Shown: piece by piece, positions 25,007 to 33,732 of the stretch
Layout of the letters: each line of letters starts with the position of its first letter
Position numbering within the stretch: the stretch's first letter is position 1
From: UBA6049 sp965662345
GTDB lineage: Bacteria; Bacteroidota; Bacteroidia; Flavobacteriales_G; Salibacteraceae
Direction: 5' to 3'
Length of the DNA: 64,000 nt
Assembly (NCBI GenBank): GCA_965662345.1
Contig: CBFIHE010000011.1
Coordinates: 9,121 to 73,120 of the forward strand
The notes under the pieces: generated by a model
The model's input: only the letters and a program-made list of their open reading frames with translations
What the model was told of the DNA's origin: nothing
Database searches by the model: none
Position numbers and translations under genes: made by a program

Positions 25007-25561
25007 ATGATCAAACCGCAATCAGGAATATCTGTAGCCATATACCTCACTTTAGCCTTGCTTATTATTAGGTTGATTTTAGATACCCTTGGCGTAGGTA
25101 TAGATGGCGGTGTGCGAATTTATCCTGTTCTATTGGGCTTGTTGGTTGCTTCATACCTTGGCCTGCGTTCTCAGCGCATGTTAGTGTCAACAGAGAGTCC
25201 AAAGGAACTATCAGACTTAACTTTTATTATGGAAATAAGGGCTGCTATAAGACCAGCTGCGTTACTATCGTTTTTATACAGTGTTTTTCTATATGGGTTT
25301 TACACTTTCATAAACCCATCACTCTTTCCCAAAGAAGTTGAAAAACGTAAAGAAGAATACAGAGAAGCTTTTGAGGCAAACAACATTTCTCCAGAAGAAG
25401 CTGAACAAGTATTAGAAAATTTCACAACGTTTACAGACTTTGTTTTCGATCCCCTAAACTGGGCTACGCTGTCGCTATTTGCTTTAGTAATGCTCTCTGC
25501 GTTGTATGGCTTTATGCTCACAGCTATTGCGCGTAAGTTTCCTGAATTCATTCGTATTTAG
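25007..25561 (+). CDS. DUF4199-like membrane protein
   Basis: The protein (184 aa) has about four membrane helices: two at the N-terminus (about 9-28 and 38-55), one at about 88-105 and one near 155-175. Between the last two lies a charged helix (KEVEKRKEEYREAFEANNISPEEAEQVLE). This arrangement fits DUF4199, a Bacteroidota family of unknown function, with moderate certainty. It lies 36 bases after the previous membrane protein and 66 bases before the histidine kinase, so all may be in one transcript. Confidence 0.65.
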   Translation: MIKPQSGISVAIYLTLALLIIRLILDTLGVGIDGGVRIYPVLLGLLVASYLGLRSQRMLVSTESPKELSDLTFIMEIRAAIRPAALLSFLYSVFLYGFYTFINPSLFPKEVEKRKEEYREAFEANNISPEEAEQVLENFTTFTDFVFDPLNWATLSLFALVMLSALYGFMLTAIARKFPEFIRI

Positions 25562-25627
25562 TTGTTATTCAAGCGTTAAACATACGCTTGTTTTTTCTCC
25601 AACACTAAAAGATTACATTACCTTGGC

Positions 25628-26899
25628 TTGGTGAGAAGATCGGCAATTAGGTGGTTAATAGGAGCGGCATCCCTACTCCTTTTATTTCTGGTTTACATCC
25701 AAGTAACTTGGGTTCAAAAGGCGTACGAGATTGAAGAGCGTCAATTCGATTACAACGTAACATCGGCTTTGCTGCAAGTAGTAGAGTTAATTGCAGATAA
25801 TAATCCAGATGCAGCGCCCATATACGATCCTATAGATAGACCTTCACCCAACATCTACACGGTTAACATAAACGATACACTGCATCCATTTTATTTAGAG
25901 AGCTTATTAAAGGCAGAGTTAAAAAAACAAGAAGTAAACGAGCCATTCCAGTACAGCATTCATGATTGTTTTACAGATAGTGTGGTATATGAGCGAAACG
26001 TAAAGTACAATAATGAAGATGCACACCCCATAAACCCACCTGCTATTAATTGGGGCAAAGACAACCATCACTTTAGTGTATTCTTTCCTAATAGAGAAGC
26101 AGGTATGGTAGGAAGACTCAACTTTTGGATTTACTCCTCTGCGTTTCTCATTATCGTAATTGCTTTCTTTAGCTACACTATTTCTGTAATTCTGAGGCAA
26201 CGGAGGTTATCTGAGATAAAAACAGATTTCATTAACAATATGACGCACGAGTTCAAAACTCCAATTGCCACTATTGGTCTTTCTAGTGAGGTTTTGTTAA
26301 AAGATTCCATTGTCGATAAGCCAGAAAAGCTCAAGAATTACGCTACCATCATCAACCAAGAAAATAAGCGGCTACAGCACCAAGTGGAACGGATTCTACA
26401 AATTGCCACCATTGAACGCGAGCGTATTAACTTACGCAGTAGTGCTGTAAACGTTCATGATATACTCACCAAGGTTACGGAAACGTTTAGGTTAAACATT
26501 GAAGCGAGTAATGGTAAATCTCAGATTGAGCTACGCGCTACAAATCCAACCATTCAAGGAGATGAAGTTCACCTTGCGAATATCTTCAGCAATTTAATTG
26601 ATAACGCCATTAAATACTCTGGAGATAATCCGATAATCAGAATAAGTTCTTCCAATACAGAAAAGTTTCTTGAGATTAGCATAGCCGATGAGGGTATTGG
26701 TATAGACCCTGCAGAACAACGAAACATTTTTGAAAAATTCTACCGCATTCCTCAAGGTAACCTGCATGATGTTAAAGGATTTGGTATTGGATTAAATTAC
26801 GTTAAAGTAATGGTAGAGCAGCACGGGGGCAAAATACGGGTGAGGCCCAATTCACCCAAAGGGAGCATCTTTACCATTTCATTTCCGTTGAATACATAA
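25628..26899 (+). CDS. Sensor histidine kinase
   Basis: The 423-residue protein has two membrane helices (about 8-28 and 165-188) flanking a periplasmic sensor region of about 135 residues with no recognised fold. After it come the HisKA H-box MTHEFKTP (phospho-accepting His207), the N-box NLIDNAIKYS, G1 DEGIGID, the F-box FEKFYR and G2 GFGIGLNYVK. All catalytic motifs are intact. The start is TTG 25628 or GTG 25631; no ATG is available. It is followed 2 bases later by its response regulator. The signal is unknown. Confidence 0.93.
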   Translation: MVRRSAIRWLIGAASLLLLFLVYIQVTWVQKAYEIEERQFDYNVTSALLQVVELIADNNPDAAPIYDPIDRPSPNIYTVNINDTLHPFYLESLLKAELKKQEVNEPFQYSIHDCFTDSVVYERNVKYNNEDAHPINPPAINWGKDNHHFSVFFPNREAGMVGRLNFWIYSSAFLIIVIAFFSYTISVILRQRRLSEIKTDFINNMTHEFKTPIATIGLSSEVLLKDSIVDKPEKLKNYATIINQENKRLQHQVERILQIATIERERINLRSSAVNVHDILTKVTETFRLNIEASNGKSQIELRATNPTIQGDEVHLANIFSNLIDNAIKYSGDNPIIRISSSNTEKFLEISIADEGIGIDPAEQRNIFEKFYRIPQGNLHDVKGFGIGLNYVKVMVEQHGGKIRVRPNSPKGSIFTISFPLNT

Positions 26900-26901
26900 T
26901 T

Positions 26902-27597
26902 ATGGATACATACATTTCATTGCTATTGGTTGAAGATGATGAAAACCTAGGGTTTATCATTCAAGAAGGGTTGGAAGAACATGGCTACCGAGTAACTCGC
27001 GCCAAAGATGGTCAGGCTGGATATGAAGCTTTCCAGTCTGATAAATTCGACTTATGCATTTTGGATGTGATGATGCCCAAAAAAGATGGTTTTACACTCG
27101 CCAAAGAAATTAGAACGAGTAATACAGAAGTGCCAATCTTCTTTTTAACGGCCAAAGGGCTAAAAGATGATCGTATTGAAGGGCTCAGTATTGGTGCAGA
27201 TGACTACATTACAAAACCATTTGATATGGATGAGCTCTGCCTACGAATAGACAATATGCTCAAACGCACAAAATTTGCAGATCAACAAAACACCAAAGAA
27301 ATATTTGAGTTGGGCTCAATCACCTTTGACTCTAAAAACTTGATTTTGCACATTGAGAATGAAACTCAGAAGCTCACAAAAAAAGAGTCTGAACTTCTAC
27401 GGTTACTCTGTCTCCATCAAAATGAAGTGCTGGAACGCGATGTTGCGCTGCGTATTGTTTGGGGAGATGACGATTACTTTTTAGGCAGAAGTATGGATGT
27501 ATTTATAACCAAGCTACGTAAATACCTGCGTCCAGAACCTAAAATCTCTATTACAAACGTGCATGGAGTAGGATTTACACTTGCTATAAGTGAATAA
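26902..27597 (+). CDS. OmpR-family response regulator
   Basis: The 231-residue protein has a receiver domain with the acidic pocket E11-D12-D13, phospho-accepting Asp55 (CILDVMMPKKDG) and the Thr/Lys switch residues in FLTAKGLKDDR. A winged-helix DNA-binding domain with KLTKKESELLRLLCLHQNEVL and SMDVFITKLRKYL follows. It is the partner of the histidine kinase just upstream (2 bases apart) and acts as a transcription factor. Targets cannot be predicted. Confidence 0.95.
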   Translation: MDTYISLLLVEDDENLGFIIQEGLEEHGYRVTRAKDGQAGYEAFQSDKFDLCILDVMMPKKDGFTLAKEIRTSNTEVPIFFLTAKGLKDDRIEGLSIGADDYITKPFDMDELCLRIDNMLKRTKFADQQNTKEIFELGSITFDSKNLILHIENETQKLTKKESELLRLLCLHQNEVLERDVALRIVWGDDDYFLGRSMDVFITKLRKYLRPEPKISITNVHGVGFTLAISE

Positions 27598-27661
27598 CTG
27601 AGCCCTGTCATTTTCATTCGTTGTAGGAAAAGCCATATTTGCGGAAAGAATCCGAGAAAAT

Positions 27662-28867
27662 ATGAGCAAAAAATTCGATCCCGCATCCGAAATTCAGAAT
27701 ATCCAATACTTTGGAGAATTTGGTGGAGTTAATCCCAGTATAACAGACAGTGCAACCTACACTTTTTTAGAGGCAGGTCGCATGGAAGAAATTTTTGAGC
27801 ACGAGATGGAAGGCTGTTACCTCTACTCGCGCCATTGGAATCCCATGAATAAATATTTGGCTGATGCATTAGCCAAAATGGAAGACACAGAAAGTGCCCA
27901 AGTAATGGGCTCTGGTATGGGCGCCATCACATCTACACTTTTGGAGTTGTGTAACTCTGGAGATGAAATTGTTGCCAGCCACACCATTTATGGCGGAACA
28001 TACGCTTTCTTGAAAAACTATACGCCTAAATTCAATATTGAAACCAAGTTTGTGAATATCACTAACTTAGAATCAGTAGAGGCAGCCATCACCTCTAACA
28101 CAAAAGTTATTTATTGTGAAGTACTCAGCAATCCACTTCTGGAAGTAGCAGATATTCCTGCTTTGAGTAAACTGGCTAAAAAGCATGGAGTTACCCTAGT
28201 AGTTGATAATACATTTACTCCCATGATCTTTTCTCCAAAGCATTTAGGAGCAGATATCGTTGTGCACTCCATTACCAAGTTCATTAACGGCACCAATGAT
28301 ACCACTGCTGGCTGTGTTTGTGCAGATAAAGAGTTCATTGGAAAACTGATGGACGTGAACAATGGTTCTGCCATGCTACTGGGTCCTGTTCTTGATAGCC
28401 TACGATCATCCAGTATTCTAAAAAATCTACGCTCTTTGCACCTCCGAATGATGCAACACAGCAAAAATGGAGCCTACTTAGCCAATCTATTTGAACAAGC
28501 TGGCTTAAATGTTAAATATCCTGGACTCAAGAGTCACCCACAGCATGAGCTGATGAAGACTATGATGAATGACGTGTACGGATTTGGTGGCATGGTTTTA
28601 ATAGATACTGGAAGTAAGGAAAAGGCCTATAAGGTGATGGAACATATGCAGAAAGCAAACGTGGGTTACTTAGCCGTAAGTTTAGGCTTCTACAAGACAT
28701 TGTTTAGTTCACCAGGAAGCAGTACAAGCTCTGAAATACCAGCAGAAGAACGTGATGAAATGGGTATGAGCGATGGGCTCATTCGCATGAGTGTTGGTTT
28801 GGATATGGATATTGAACGTACTGGAGAAATAATGCTCGAACAATTCAAAAAGATGAACTTGATTTAA
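27662..28867 (+). CDS. PLP-dependent Cys/Met metabolism enzyme (gamma-lyase family)
   Basis: This 401-residue enzyme belongs to the trans-sulfuration PLP family. The Schiff-base lysine is K206 in SITKFING, preceded by VVDNTFTP (180-187) with the cofactor-binding Asp, and by SRHWNPM and YGGTYAF. Family members cleave or exchange gamma-substituents of methionine, cystathionine or O-acetylhomoserine; methionine gamma-lyase-like or O-acetylhomoserine sulfhydrylase-like activity are both possible. The Cys seen in methionine gamma-lyase active sites (YGCT) is Gly here. It is followed by pepD after 34 bases. Confidence 0.85.
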   Translation: MSKKFDPASEIQNIQYFGEFGGVNPSITDSATYTFLEAGRMEEIFEHEMEGCYLYSRHWNPMNKYLADALAKMEDTESAQVMGSGMGAITSTLLELCNSGDEIVASHTIYGGTYAFLKNYTPKFNIETKFVNITNLESVEAAITSNTKVIYCEVLSNPLLEVADIPALSKLAKKHGVTLVVDNTFTPMIFSPKHLGADIVVHSITKFINGTNDTTAGCVCADKEFIGKLMDVNNGSAMLLGPVLDSLRSSSILKNLRSLHLRMMQHSKNGAYLANLFEQAGLNVKYPGLKSHPQHELMKTMMNDVYGFGGMVLIDTGSKEKAYKVMEHMQKANVGYLAVSLGFYKTLFSSPGSSTSSEIPAEERDEMGMSDGLIRMSVGLDMDIERTGEIMLEQFKKMNLI

Positions 28868-28901
28868 TCTAACTGGTTAAACCTAAAAGCAAGCAATCAA
28901 C

Positions 28902-30374
28902 ATGAGCAATGTAAGAAGCCTAGAACCCCAAGTGGTTTGGAATCACTTTGAAGATTTAAATGCCGTGCCTCGCCCCTCTAAAAAAGAGGAGCGAATCATA
29001 GCGTTTATGAAAAATTTTGGAGAGTCATTGGGTCTTCCCACATCCGTGGATGAAGTAGGTAACGTATTAATTACCAAACCAGCTACTCCTGGAATGGAAG
29101 ACAGAGAAACCGTTGTTTTACAAGGACACATAGACATGGTGCACCAAAAGAATAACGATACAGATTTTGACTTCCTTACTCAAGGTATCCAATCTCACAT
29201 ACAGGGTGATTGGGTGAAGGCAAAAGGAACCACTTTGGGAGCTGATAACGGTATGGGCGTGGCGGCAATCATGGCTATCTTATCTTCAACGGATATAGAA
29301 CACCCTGCGGTTGAAGCCATTTTCACCATAGATGAAGAAACGGGAATGACTGGTGCTATTAACCTCAAGCCTGGAACATTAAGTGGACGTATCATGCTAA
29401 ATATGGATACGGAAGAAGATGATGAGCTAACAATAGGTTGTGCTGGTGGCGTAGATACTACCGCATACTGGAATTATACTCCTGAAAACATTCCAAACGG
29501 ACTCACCGAACTGAAAATAACCGTAAACGGGTTAAATGGTGGTCATAGCGGAATGGATATCATTAAAGGCTTGGGAAATGCAAATAAGTTTCTCACGCGT
29601 TTGCTGTACCGTGCCAATGCAGAATTTGGTGTTCGCATAGCTAAGATAGATGGTGGCGGTTTGCGTAATGCCATTCCTAGAGAAGCTTTTGCCTTGGTTT
29701 GTGTAGCAGACGTTGAAGGGTTTAAGAACCACTTAAATGAAATTAGCACCCAAATCAAAGCAGAATACCATGCCTTAGAGCCAAACCTTACCGTAAGCTA
29801 TATACCTTCTTCAGAAGCAACGAACATCCTACCTCAAGAGGTGCAGGTTAAGCTATTGAATAGTTTATACTCACTGCCAAATGGAGTTTTTCGTATGAGC
29901 CCAGATGTACCTGGCTTGGTTGAAACTTCTTCTAATTTGGCACGTGTGCTGGCCGTAGGTGGTAAGATAGAGGTTTTAACACTTCAACGGAGTTCCGTTG
30001 AATCTTCTAAACAAGACATTGCCAATGCAATAAGAGCAGCTTTTGAAGCAGGCGGAGCATTGGTTGAGCATACAGGAGATTACCCTGGTTGGGAACCTAA
30101 ACCAGACGCACCCATTATTCGTGTAATGGCAGATCTATACCGAGATTTGTTTGAAGGAGAACCCAATGTAAATGTATGTCACGCTGGGTTGGAATGTGGA
30201 ATCATAGGCAAACACTACCCCAAAATGCAGATGATTTCATACGGACCAACCATAAGAGGTGCGCACTCTCCAGATGAACGGGTGGAAATTGCCTCAGTGC
30301 AAAAATTTTGGAAATATACGCTTGATACCCTCAAGCGTATTCCCACAAAAAAAGAAATGGATGAACAATCCTAA
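28902..30374 (+). CDS. pepD: Aminoacyl-histidine dipeptidase (Xaa-His dipeptidase, M20C)
   Basis: The 490-residue metallopeptidase has the M20 metal ligands in QGHIDMV (His76), GADNGMG (Asp115) and the catalytic IDEETGMTGA (Glu145/Glu146). A dimerisation domain with GLNGGHSGMDI follows, and VCHAGLECGIIG near the C-terminus. It hydrolyses Xaa-His and other dipeptides with Zn in the cytosol. Length fits PepD (about 485). A strong terminator lies directly after the stop. Confidence 0.95.
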   Translation: MSNVRSLEPQVVWNHFEDLNAVPRPSKKEERIIAFMKNFGESLGLPTSVDEVGNVLITKPATPGMEDRETVVLQGHIDMVHQKNNDTDFDFLTQGIQSHIQGDWVKAKGTTLGADNGMGVAAIMAILSSTDIEHPAVEAIFTIDEETGMTGAINLKPGTLSGRIMLNMDTEEDDELTIGCAGGVDTTAYWNYTPENIPNGLTELKITVNGLNGGHSGMDIIKGLGNANKFLTRLLYRANAEFGVRIAKIDGGGLRNAIPREAFALVCVADVEGFKNHLNEISTQIKAEYHALEPNLTVSYIPSSEATNILPQEVQVKLLNSLYSLPNGVFRMSPDVPGLVETSSNLARVLAVGGKIEVLTLQRSSVESSKQDIANAIRAAFEAGGALVEHTGDYPGWEPKPDAPIIRVMADLYRDLFEGEPNVNVCHAGLECGIIGKHYPKMQMISYGPTIRGAHSPDERVEIASVQKFWKYTLDTLKRIPTKKEMDEQS

Positions 30375-30379
30375 AGAAG

Positions 30380-30411
30380 AAAGGCTCTCATTTAGAGAGC
30401 CTTTTTATTTT
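30380..30411 (+). terminator. Rho-independent terminator of pepD
   Basis: GGCTCTC (30383-30389) and GAGAGCC (30395-30401) form a perfect 7-base stem with a 5-base loop, followed by a T-rich run beginning at 30402. Confidence 0.9.
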
Positions 30412-30456
30412 TCCTCTTGATTCCTATCTTACCATGCATAAACTCATAATGCTTGT

Positions 30457-32379
30457 ATGAAAGAAGTATTAAAATTTCTACTGCCTAGTTTCACTTCTAA
30501 AAAGTCTTATTTCCTCTTTTTTGTTCCTATTGTTCTCTACATTGCAACCTCGTCTTTTGACTATGCGCTAGATGATGGGCTCTACATTACTTCCAACACT
30601 TTTACTCAAAAAGGTCTTGCAGGCATAGTAGACCACTTGACCAATGAAGCATTAACTGGGTTCTACGGTGAGCAAAAGAATCTACTCACTGGTGGAAGAT
30701 ATAGACCACTCGCACCAATTACCTATACTTTAGAATATGCTTTATACGGTCTTAAACCCGGGATGAGTCATCTTATAAATGCCATACTCTATGGGTACTT
30801 GGTTTTAGGCTTATTTAATTTGTTCAAACGATATTCACGTTCTGAGACTTCGGATGATTTGATTTTCTTCGGTCTTCTTCTTTTTGCCACCCACCCCATA
30901 CATGCAGAAGTAGTGGCAAATATTAAAGGCAGAGATCAGTTAATGGCCAATCTGTTCACTCTTTCATCAACAAGCTACCTGTTGAAGTACCTGAACGGAG
31001 AAAAGAAAGCTTTAATTCTATCAAGTTTGCTTTTCTTTTTAGCACTTCTATCTAAGGAAAGTGCAATTACTTTTCTTCCTCTCATTCCTTTATCGTTTTA
31101 CATTTTTGATAGGTTTAGTTTGAAATCAACCTTTGTTCCATTTCTCGTACTGACAGGTACCAGTGTTGGATGGTTTATCATTCGAGCTTACATTATTCAA
31201 GGGTTTGAAAGCGTTGAAGCCACCACCGTATTAAACGATCCTTTTTTGTATGCAACTACAGAAGAACGATATGCTACACTCTTTGCCGTATTGCTGCTAG
31301 CAACTAGGTTGTTAATCATCCCCTACCCTTTAACCCACGACTATTATCCTTTTCATATTGAACTTCATGATTGGAGCAGTCCAGTGGTATGGATAGGAAT
31401 AGCACTTACCATAGTAGGTGTTGGGGCTACTCTTTTGGGTATAGCCAAAACCAAAAGTTATGGTTTTTGGCTGCTCATGTTTGCTGCCACCTACAGCATA
31501 TCTTCAAATGTTTTATTTAATATCGGTTCTTTCTTTAATGAGCGGTTCCTGTTTGAGGCATCTTTGGCTTTTTGCATGTTGCTGGCTGGATTTCTCTATA
31601 AAGTTATACCTCTAAAATCTGACAAAGCACTAGTTGCTATAGCCATATTTTTTGGAGTAATCAGTGTTAACAGAAGCTTTGCATGGCAAAACAACTACAC
31701 CTTGTTTACCACAGATGTTGAAACATCTAAGAATAGTGTTAAAGCACTTATGGCAGCAGGAGGTAGTTTGTTGGATGATGCTGCAAAGCAAAACAATCCA
31801 AAGGAAAAGGCTGAACAACTCAAAAAGAGTATTTCTTACTTGAAGAGAGCTACTGAATTACTACCCTCTGAAACAAACGCTTTCAGGTTATTAGGGAATG
31901 CTTATTACCAGAAAGATGGAGTCTCTATTGAAGTAGTGGAAGCATACAAAAGTGGATTTCAACTTATACCGAACGATCGATTCTTGGCAGACAATGTCAA
32001 TGCTATATTGTTATCTGCTAGAAATTCTCCTAGAAAACGCATTGCTTTTGGCAGTGCATTCAAATCAGAGCTAGAAACAAACCCAGAGTATCATTATAGA
32101 ATGGGGCTTTTGTACGGACAAGAATTGAACGACTTAAGTAAAGGTCTTGCCCTTTTCAAGAAAGCGGTCTCGCTTGATGGAAATAATATCAAATATTTAA
32201 ATAAAGTAGGTTTGGTTCAAGGTTTGATGGGAGATTATTCTGCTTCTATAAAAACATTTGAACGGTCACTTGAGATACAGCCCTTCAATTTGGAAGCATT
32301 AGATGGCGCATCAGCTGGGTATTATAAAATGGGGAATAAGGCTAAGGCTGACGAATTAAAGTCATTAATGAGACAATAA
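30457..32379 (+). CDS. TMTC-like GT-C membrane protein with C-terminal TPRs
   Basis: The 640-residue protein has about ten membrane helices followed by a helical-repeat region of about 210 residues (430-640) with TPR units such as SISYLKRATELLPSETNAFRLLGNAYY and ALFKKAVSLDGNNIKYLNKVGLV. The first loop contains DYALDDGLYI (Asp39/Asp40 in the catalytic place) and later GGRYRPLAPITYTLEYALYG, as in eukaryotic TMTC O-mannosyltransferases and their bacterial relatives. It probably transfers a sugar from a lipid donor to surface protein or glycan. The acceptor is unknown. It stands alone between the pepD terminator and a convergent methyltransferase gene. Confidence 0.8.
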   Translation: MKEVLKFLLPSFTSKKSYFLFFVPIVLYIATSSFDYALDDGLYITSNTFTQKGLAGIVDHLTNEALTGFYGEQKNLLTGGRYRPLAPITYTLEYALYGLKPGMSHLINAILYGYLVLGLFNLFKRYSRSETSDDLIFFGLLLFATHPIHAEVVANIKGRDQLMANLFTLSSTSYLLKYLNGEKKALILSSLLFFLALLSKESAITFLPLIPLSFYIFDRFSLKSTFVPFLVLTGTSVGWFIIRAYIIQGFESVEATTVLNDPFLYATTEERYATLFAVLLLATRLLIIPYPLTHDYYPFHIELHDWSSPVVWIGIALTIVGVGATLLGIAKTKSYGFWLLMFAATYSISSNVLFNIGSFFNERFLFEASLAFCMLLAGFLYKVIPLKSDKALVAIAIFFGVISVNRSFAWQNNYTLFTTDVETSKNSVKALMAAGGSLLDDAAKQNNPKEKAEQLKKSISYLKRATELLPSETNAFRLLGNAYYQKDGVSIEVVEAYKSGFQLIPNDRFLADNVNAILLSARNSPRKRIAFGSAFKSELETNPEYHYRMGLLYGQELNDLSKGLALFKKAVSLDGNNIKYLNKVGLVQGLMGDYSASIKTFERSLEIQPFNLEALDGASAGYYKMGNKAKADELKSLMRQ

Positions 32380-32390
32380 GACAATGGCAA

Positions 32391-33365
32391 TTACCCACTT
32401 GTCTTTTCGAATACTAGTTCAATTGTAGCTGTCTCAAACTCTCGCCTAGAAATATCTAGTAAAACAAAAAATGGAATTGTTGAAACGGCTGCAGCAGCAG
32501 AAACTATTCGTTTGAAACGAATATTTTTTCCGTCTTGCTTTACACCAACCTTCAGCCATTCATAAAAGACATCTCTAGGTTGTAAATACTTGTTTAAAAA
32601 ACTTTGGAGGTTGCTAAACGGATTGTAGAAAACAGATGCAGAAGAAGATTTCTTCAAAGTCAATCCATGCCTTGCACACATAGCAATAAGTTGCCTTGGC
32701 GGGATTAAGTGTAGGTGTCTTGGAGGATCTAAATGAAACCAATTTGAACCATACCTCTTAAATTGTTTACTGCTTACATTAGGAATACTAATTACTACAT
32801 GACCATTCATATTAATAAGTCTAGTAACCTTAGAAAGGGTAGCTTCTGGATTGGGTAAATGTTCAAAAACATGCAAGAGCGTAATCAAATCAAACTTCTC
32901 ATCACCAAAAGTTGCTGTATCAAAAGCTCCACTAATAAACTCGATTTCTGTAGGTATCAAGACTGATTTATGAATGTCATTGCCTACCAACTTTACACCC
33001 TTCTTGTATTTACCTAAAGCTCTCAAGAAGCCCCCATGACCCACGCCTACATCTAAAACTTTAGCATTGATTTTAGGTAAGTATTTCCCAAGTCGGAATG
33101 CTGCAGAAATCTTACTCGCATTGAAGAAAAGTGAAAAAGGCCATTTGAACTTTTGGGTTTCGCAGCCATAATATTCCTCTCCATAAGCATATTCGAATAA
33201 TTCTTCAGAATAATTGGAGAGTTGCAATGTTCCACAAGAAGCGCAGGTGAAGTAGTTGAAGGTTTGGGTCTTCACATCATCAACACTGAATGCATGATTC
33301 AAGCTAGCCGTATCACAAGCCTTACAATTTTGAACCCTATCGGGAGGTCTAACGCCTGAAGTCAT
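32391..33365 (-). CDS. SAM-dependent methyltransferase with N-terminal zinc-ribbon-like motif
   Basis: The N-terminus has two CxxC pairs (C14/C17 and C41/C44), a likely zinc ribbon. A class I methyltransferase domain follows with motif I VLDVGVGHGGFL, an acidic motif near NDIHKSVL, and LLHVFEHLPNPEATL. A C-terminal hydrophobic stretch (AAAAVSTIPFFVLLDI) may contact the membrane. Such proteins often methylate sugars or sugar nucleotides in surface polysaccharide pathways. The gene is convergent with the TMTC-like gene (11 bases apart) and has a promoter element at 33398-33430. Confidence 0.85.
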   Translation of the reverse strand: MTSGVRPPDRVQNCKACDTASLNHAFSVDDVKTQTFNYFTCASCGTLQLSNYSEELFEYAYGEEYYGCETQKFKWPFSLFFNASKISAAFRLGKYLPKINAKVLDVGVGHGGFLRALGKYKKGVKLVGNDIHKSVLIPTEIEFISGAFDTATFGDEKFDLITLLHVFEHLPNPEATLSKVTRLINMNGHVVISIPNVSSKQFKRYGSNWFHLDPPRHLHLIPPRQLIAMCARHGLTLKKSSSASVFYNPFSNLQSFLNKYLQPRDVFYEWLKVGVKQDGKNIRFKRIVSAAAAVSTIPFFVLLDISRREFETATIELVFEKTSG

Positions 33366-33397
33366 TTATTTCCAAAAGGTTTAAGGTATTTGCTCTT

Positions 33398-33430
33398 CAA
33401 ATATAACTAAGCATTACGAGATAATCACAA
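33398..33430 (-). promoter_or_regulatory. Promoter for the methyltransferase gene
   Basis: On the minus strand TTG (33430-33428), a 22-base spacer and TATATTTG (33405-33398) fit the consensus loosely; the spacer is long. The predicted leader is about 30 bases. Confidence 0.5.
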
Positions 33431-33674
33431 GAAGCAATATACCAGGTCCTTGAGCGCTCTAAACGTTCCATTCAAACAGCAAACTGTTATCGAATAGGTG
33501 GGCGGTATTTATCAAGAGAATGCCCTCCAAATTAAAACCTATGAATAACATAGCTGCGCATGCCACCTCAAGTCATAGTTGACTACAAGTGAAAGTAATC
33601 CATTTACGCTAATTGACTCTAGTTGCTAGAGAGTACAAAGCTTATAATGGTAGAGTCCTAAAATCATCTATTCA

Positions 33675-33709
33675 CAAAAAAGCCCCTATTGCAACTGCAA
33701 CAGAGGCTT
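33675..33709 (-). terminator. Rho-independent terminator of the cys operon
   Basis: Arms at 33680-33692 and 33697-33709 pair over 13 positions on the minus strand, counting two G-U pairs, with a 4-base loop. A U run follows on that strand. The two mismatches appear only on the plus strand, so it acts on minus-strand transcripts. It lies 23 bases after the cysN stop. Confidence 0.85.
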
Positions 33710-33732
33710 AAATACGTTTCCAGAAACGTTTA

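Larger units (their letters stand above)
33366..33732. other. Intergenic region without a gene
   Basis: I see no credible coding frame here. It contains the methyltransferase promoter at the left, the cys operon terminator at the right, and small inverted repeats: CTCTAG-TTG-CTAGAG at 33617-33631, and GACTCTA (33615-33621) against TAGAGTC (33651-33657). Confidence 0.7.

Noticed and set aside
33366..33732. Possible small RNA between the methyltransferase and cysN genes
   Set aside because: Only short inverted repeats are present, with no promoter-to-terminator unit apart from those assigned to the flanking genes.
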